Part shown: one piece after another, positions 16,301-18,267 of the stretch
How positions within the stretch are numbered: position 1 is the stretch's first letter
Layout: each line of letters starts with the position of its first letter
Assembly: GCA_964502995.1 (NCBI GenBank)
Contig: CAZCZB010000060.1
Coordinates: 1-18,267, forward strand
Source: Bin87 sp964502995
Lineage (GTDB): Bacteria; Chloroflexota; Dehalococcoidia; Lucifugimonadales; UBA3495
DNA: 18,267 nucleotides
Direction of reading: 5' to 3'
Translations under genes and position numbers: made by a program
The notes under the pieces: generated by a model
The model's input: the letters and a program-made list of their open reading frames with translations, nothing else
Database searches by the model: none
What the model was told of the DNA's origin: nothing

Positions 16301-16508
16301 TGACGTTGATCGTTCCCTGCGCCCCCAGGTGATGCCGCAGCGCCGCCGCCACGTCCAGGTGATCTGCCACCACCACCACCCGCGCGAAGGGATCATCGCG
16401 TTGGGCCGCCCGCACCGCATCGGCCAGCGCCGCCAGCGCGGGTTCCCCAATTTGAGCAACGATTACAGAGTCCATATCAGTATCATTCAACCTTTGCCGG
16501 AAGTTCAT
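13287..16508 (-). CDS. addB: AddB-like subunit with iron-sulfur PD-(D/E)XK nuclease domain
   Basis: A 1073-residue partner of AddA, encoded first in the pair as is usual for addB-addA. The N-terminal two thirds is a degenerate helicase fold. The place of the Walker A motif reads VAQIGEPALAAL, without GxGK(S/T), so no ATP hydrolysis is expected here. Recognisable helicase-like remnants are GVYIGPVQGIVGTRHDVVFAVGM (about 554-576) and EGQFPP. The C-terminal nuclease has Cys783 (TCPYRYFLSRAL), His817 (GSLVHRILEEF), Asp912 (GKIDRVD), Asp925/Lys927 (DFKTG), Gln954/Tyr958 (QLPVY), then Cys1027, Cys1030 and Cys1036 (CGYCDFNRLC). The four cysteines match the iron-sulfur staple of AddB nucleases, which ties the domain ends together. 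The start could be ATG 16508 or the in-frame ATG 16475; neither has a strong ribosome-binding site. A GATAAT box ends about 8 bases before ATG 16508, which would suit a leaderless message or the later start. Confidence 0.9.
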   Translation of the reverse strand: MNFRQRLNDTDMDSVIVAQIGEPALAALADAVRAAQRDDPFARVVVVADHLDVAAALRHHLGAQGTINVTAQKGERLAAELARPMMRPVGADGDPQLRKLTPLVESQAVQQVVDGWLESASLELSAAGRRRLYSEIGRAFRDWEQRHSKDGEPTVGQDVASPLNLPSLHDDYRQLLDERGYYTRYELPLLAARALREHWSEGTEPAVIHYLPKHPGIGELELMETLLARGKCAVIIGLTGDDEADGPARELYARLAGPDIQCDGIMPLRQAVDGEAMSVVVAPDPTEEARAVVRRIAAMADDLPFHRVAVVHRQEAPYASLLRQELDFAGIPYSGVPRRTLADTGQGRFLLGSLRLVEAMGRAGGSEPVIDRELFVELIMSCRVRFPRNADDGRRRSVQDVPATHWVNLTRAARADGTLREWTDRLRVHAEVEDRRYRERSPDESTPAGSGQPQRRDIDELVGFLGAFGPRLELLSGAGGASWQSAKSMLKGLLADFHGRDEGDDDHDRIEEMLDGLDALTTWDAEYSVEALRDAVNEGLQGQVSQRGKPVGAGVYIGPVQGIVGTRHDVVFAVGMVEGQFPPGYRARMVDEWLDDGTAARMQGSLERYEFLGAVAAADRVMLSYPLTAGNRRGAYPSRWLMETANLLHEGAGTASGRLTSETLTAGAEAKPWLHVIESRQTGLRQLADSTDDAATGISTSPADALDYNLMHLLHERKADLASHPALHGDARAVKALDARAARWGYTLTSWDGNVGAESARVAGIGDANHHTSPSALETWATCPYRYFLSRALRVNAPPDAGDDGEISALDRGSLVHRILEEFVKSGPQSAERLIALADAQFALAEQSGITGYPLLWRLEKEKIREGLEQFAEKESDWLGGAPVESIAEMTFDDVTVNLEGIGEVRFRGKIDRVDVLGDEVRVRDFKTGNPRNYFVGSRGGQPQYNIANGRALQLPVYAAAAKARFPAATISASYCFPLDEQRIFDPAPYTDSNGSEGFEGALTKIIRTARAGVFPATPEGGEYGNCGYCDFNRLCPSRRRQMWERKGKSDPAVRLYNELGGRAAIGSDEPDN

Positions 16509-16551
16509 TATCCGGGATTATCGCCCATTGTCCATCACTCGCGTGTCGCTA

Positions 16552-16716
16552 GTAACTGTTCAGAATCCAGGAGGTTGTCATTGCGAGTCCGCCTCCGGCG
16601 GACGTGTCAATCTCGACGCCGCAGCAGGAACGCCTGTTCAATGGGATTCCCGTCGCCAACGAGATCGCCGTCCGCCACCGGCTGACTCGCAAACGACGCT
16701 TCCCTCTGAACAGTTG
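16552..16716. mobile_element. MITE-like element, copy 2, inverted relative to copy 1
   Basis: The left tip GTAACTGTTCAGAAT (16552-16566) is identical to the tip of copy 1. The right tip CTCTGAACAGTT (16704-16715) is its complement with end decay. The 77 bases at the left end (the complement of the copy 1 right half) match at about 92%, including GTCATTGCGAG and the GTCCGCC/GGCGGAC hairpin. The other half has diverged more. It fills most of the 288-base gap between addB and the divergent acetyltransferase gene, so it may influence the promoters of both. Its orientation is opposite to copy 1, and the pair brackets addBA. Confidence 0.75.
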
Positions 16717-16755
16717 CACAAATGCGCTCGTATGGCGCGCAAACCCGCAATCCGT

Positions 16756-16761
16756 TATATT
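16756..16761 (+). promoter_or_regulatory. possible -10 box of the acetyltransferase gene
   Basis: TATATT lies 35 bases before the ATG at 16797, just outside MITE copy 2. The stretch 17 bases upstream (TGGCGC) is a poor -35. Usable only as a hint of where transcription starts. Confidence 0.25.
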
Positions 16762-16796
16762 CTGCAACAGTCAAAAACACCGGGAGCGTGCATCCG

Positions 16797-17987
16797 ATGT
16801 TTGAAATGAGGGCCATCACCGCGGACGAGTTCGAGCCTTGGGCCCGCGCCGAATCTCGCGCTCACAGCAACCGCCTGGCCGACGATCCGGACGAGTTGAT
16901 GCTCCATTTCGACCTGACCCGTTCCATCGGCGTTTTCGACGGCTCCAATATCGTGGGTGGCTCCCATTCCCACCTGATCGAAATGACCGTCCCCGGCGGT
17001 GTCGCCGCCGTCGCCGGCGTTTCCAACGTCGCCGTGCAGCCCACCCACACGCGCCGCGGCATCATGACGCAGATGATGCGCTATCAGATTGACGGCATCC
17101 ACGAGCGCGGCGAACCCCTGGCCGCCCTCTTCGCCACCGAAAGCGCGATATACGGCCGGTTCGGATACGGCGTCGGCTCGATGCACGAGTTCTGGACGCT
17201 GGAACGGTCCCACAACTCCTACGCCCGCCGGCACGACCCTCCCGGCCGGATCGTTTTCATCGACCCCGCCGACATCGTCAACGACCTGCCCAACGTCGCC
17301 AAACGCAGCACCGCCGGCCGGCCCGCCGTATTCCAGCGCCCGCCGCACCTCTGGCTCCGTGATTCGCGCCTCCCCGAACACAGCCAGGGCGGACCCGGCG
17401 GCCTGTTCTACGCCGCGTACATCGAGGATGGCCGCATCGACGGCTACGTCCAATACCGTTCCCGCCGGCCCGCGGTGATCGTCAACGAACTGATGGCGAC
17501 AACGACCGCCGCCAACGTCGCCCTCTGGCGTTTCTGCTTCGACCTCGACCTCATGGAGCGCACCGAGGCCGTCAAGCGCCCGGTTGACGACCCAATGCCC
17601 TGGCTCCTTGCCGACCCGCGCCGTCTGCAACGCTCCACCCGCGACGGCCTGTGGGTTCGCATGGTTGACGTGGCGGCGGCGTTGCAACTGCGCCAATACC
17701 TCGCCAACGACCGCATCGCCCTGAAAGTGCAGGACGACTTCTGCGACTGGAACGACGCCTGCTTCGAGTTGGACGGCTCGCTCGAAGGCGCAACCTGCCG
17801 TCCCACCGATGCCTCTCCGGACCTGACCGTCAACGTCGCCGGTCTGTCGTCCGCCTACCTCGGCGCCGCATCCCTGACCACCCTCGCCAACGCCGGCCTC
17901 GCCGAGGAACACACCCCCGGCGCCCTGCTCCGCGCCGACCGCATGTTTGCCGTCCACCTAAAACCCTGGACGCCCCACAACTTCTAA
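16797..17987 (+). CDS. Eis-like GNAT-family N-acetyltransferase
   Basis: A 396-residue cytoplasmic acetyltransferase close in length and layout to Mycobacterium Eis (about 400): two GNAT-type folds followed by an SCP2-like C-terminal domain. The acetyl-CoA loop is VQPTHTRRGI at 80-89, and the family hallmark IYGRFGYG is at 118-125. Tyr119 corresponds to the catalytic general-acid Tyr of Eis. The protein ends in Phe396; in Eis the terminal Phe carboxylate acts as general base, so both catalytic groups appear kept. Eis enzymes acetylate amines, including aminoglycosides and protein lysines, in hexamers. The natural substrate here is unknown and resistance cannot be claimed. The ATG at 16797 follows GGGAG (16782-16786) by 10 bases; ATG 16806 is the alternative. 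The open frame extends to 16722 without family similarity. It is divergent from addB, with MITE copy 2 between them. Confidence 0.87.
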   Translation: MFEMRAITADEFEPWARAESRAHSNRLADDPDELMLHFDLTRSIGVFDGSNIVGGSHSHLIEMTVPGGVAAVAGVSNVAVQPTHTRRGIMTQMMRYQIDGIHERGEPLAALFATESAIYGRFGYGVGSMHEFWTLERSHNSYARRHDPPGRIVFIDPADIVNDLPNVAKRSTAGRPAVFQRPPHLWLRDSRLPEHSQGGPGGLFYAAYIEDGRIDGYVQYRSRRPAVIVNELMATTTAANVALWRFCFDLDLMERTEAVKRPVDDPMPWLLADPRRLQRSTRDGLWVRMVDVAAALQLRQYLANDRIALKVQDDFCDWNDACFELDGSLEGATCRPTDASPDLTVNVAGLSSAYLGAASLTTLANAGLAEEHTPGALLRADRMFAVHLKPWTPHNF

Positions 17988-17994
17988 CCAACCG

Positions 17995-18267
17995 GCAACC
18001 CCACGCGCCCGGCCAAACGTAGGGGCGAATAATCATTCGCCCCGCCTCGTCGCACCAACCATCCCAGGCCGCAATGCGCGGCATCAAACCCATCGCAAAC
18101 CCCACGCGCCCCCCAAACGTAGGGGCGAATAATCATTCGCCCCGCCTCGTCGCACCAACCATCCCAGGCCGCAATGCGCGGCATCAAACCCATCGCAAAC
18201 CCCACGCGCCCCCCAAACGTAGGGGCGAATAATCATTCGCCCCGCCTCGTCGCACCAACCATCCCAG
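17995..18267. repeat. 100-bp perfect tandem repeat with a palindrome in each unit
   Basis: A block beginning near 17995 repeats with an exact 100-base period; the palindromes start at 18022, 18122 and 18222. Bases 18061-18167 and 18161-18267 are identical. The first unit differs slightly at its left edge (CCCGGCC for CCCCCC). Each unit holds GGGGCGAAT-AATC-ATTCGCCCC, a perfect 9-bp-arm hairpin, which could also end transcription of the acetyltransferase gene although it has no T-run. About 2.7 units are seen and the array continues past the window edge. No ORF in it is credible. Confidence 0.9.

Noticed and set aside
9564..16716. addBA as a composite transposon or defence island
   Set aside because: The flanking elements encode no transposase, no defence genes accompany the pair, and AddAB is a housekeeping repair enzyme with the normal gene order.
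16755..17957. 400-codon open frame on the minus strand opposite the acetyltransferase gene
   Set aside because: It is Gly/Val/Glu-rich with no recognisable fold, while the plus strand carries the complete Eis-like motifs and a ribosome-binding site.
17995..18267. Possible CRISPR array
   Set aside because: The units are contiguous 100-bp copies that are identical throughout; there are no variable spacers and no cas genes nearby.

Overview
The window looks like a piece of a GC-rich bacterial chromosome, most likely a member of the Chloroflexota. The best clue is the solute-binding lipoprotein, which carries the Val/Glu/Thr-repeat start and Ser/Thr/Pro-rich linker common in that phylum. The dispersed palindromic repeats and mixed ATG/GTG starts fit but do not prove it. 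The assignment is an inference from style, not from a marker gene.

Layout. (1) Positions 1-974, plus strand: two tandem small monooxygenase-fold (ABM) proteins, the first cut by the window edge, then a RidA/YjgF-family protein that lacks the usual catalytic arginine. A GC-rich imperfect palindrome lies between them and supplies the ribosome-binding region of the last gene. (2) Positions 975-2795: gene-poor DNA holding a terminator-like hairpin, one frameshifted conserved-looking gene on the minus strand (1409-1919), a doubtful 60-codon ORF, a strong hairpin and an 11-bp direct repeat. (3) Positions 2796-2914: tRNA-Phe(GAA) on the minus strand with an almost perfect sigma-70-type promoter. (4) Positions 2987-9547, minus strand: a complete peptide/nickel-type (Dpp/Opp-like) ABC importer, transcribed as binding lipoprotein, two permeases and two ATPases. 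Its genes are coupled by 4-bp overlaps at two junctions, and a plausible promoter lies before the lipoprotein gene. (5) Positions 9824-16508, minus strand: an overlapping addB-addA pair encoding a helicase-nuclease for double-strand-break end processing. (6) Positions 16797-17987, plus strand: an Eis-like GNAT acetyltransferase. (7) About 17995-18267: a perfect 100-bp tandem repeat, each unit carrying a 9-bp-arm palindrome, running off the window.

Two copies of a ~165-bp MITE-like element (9564-9728 and 16552-16716), in opposite orientation, bracket the addBA pair. No transposase is present in the window.

How the genes work together: the importer genes form one functional unit, and AddB and AddA form one enzyme. 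The other genes are not obviously linked. I do not see a convincing new multi-gene system. The more interesting points are the repeat families and where they sit, the arginine-less Rid protein, the AddB-like subunit without a Walker A motif, and the single-base-frameshifted gene.
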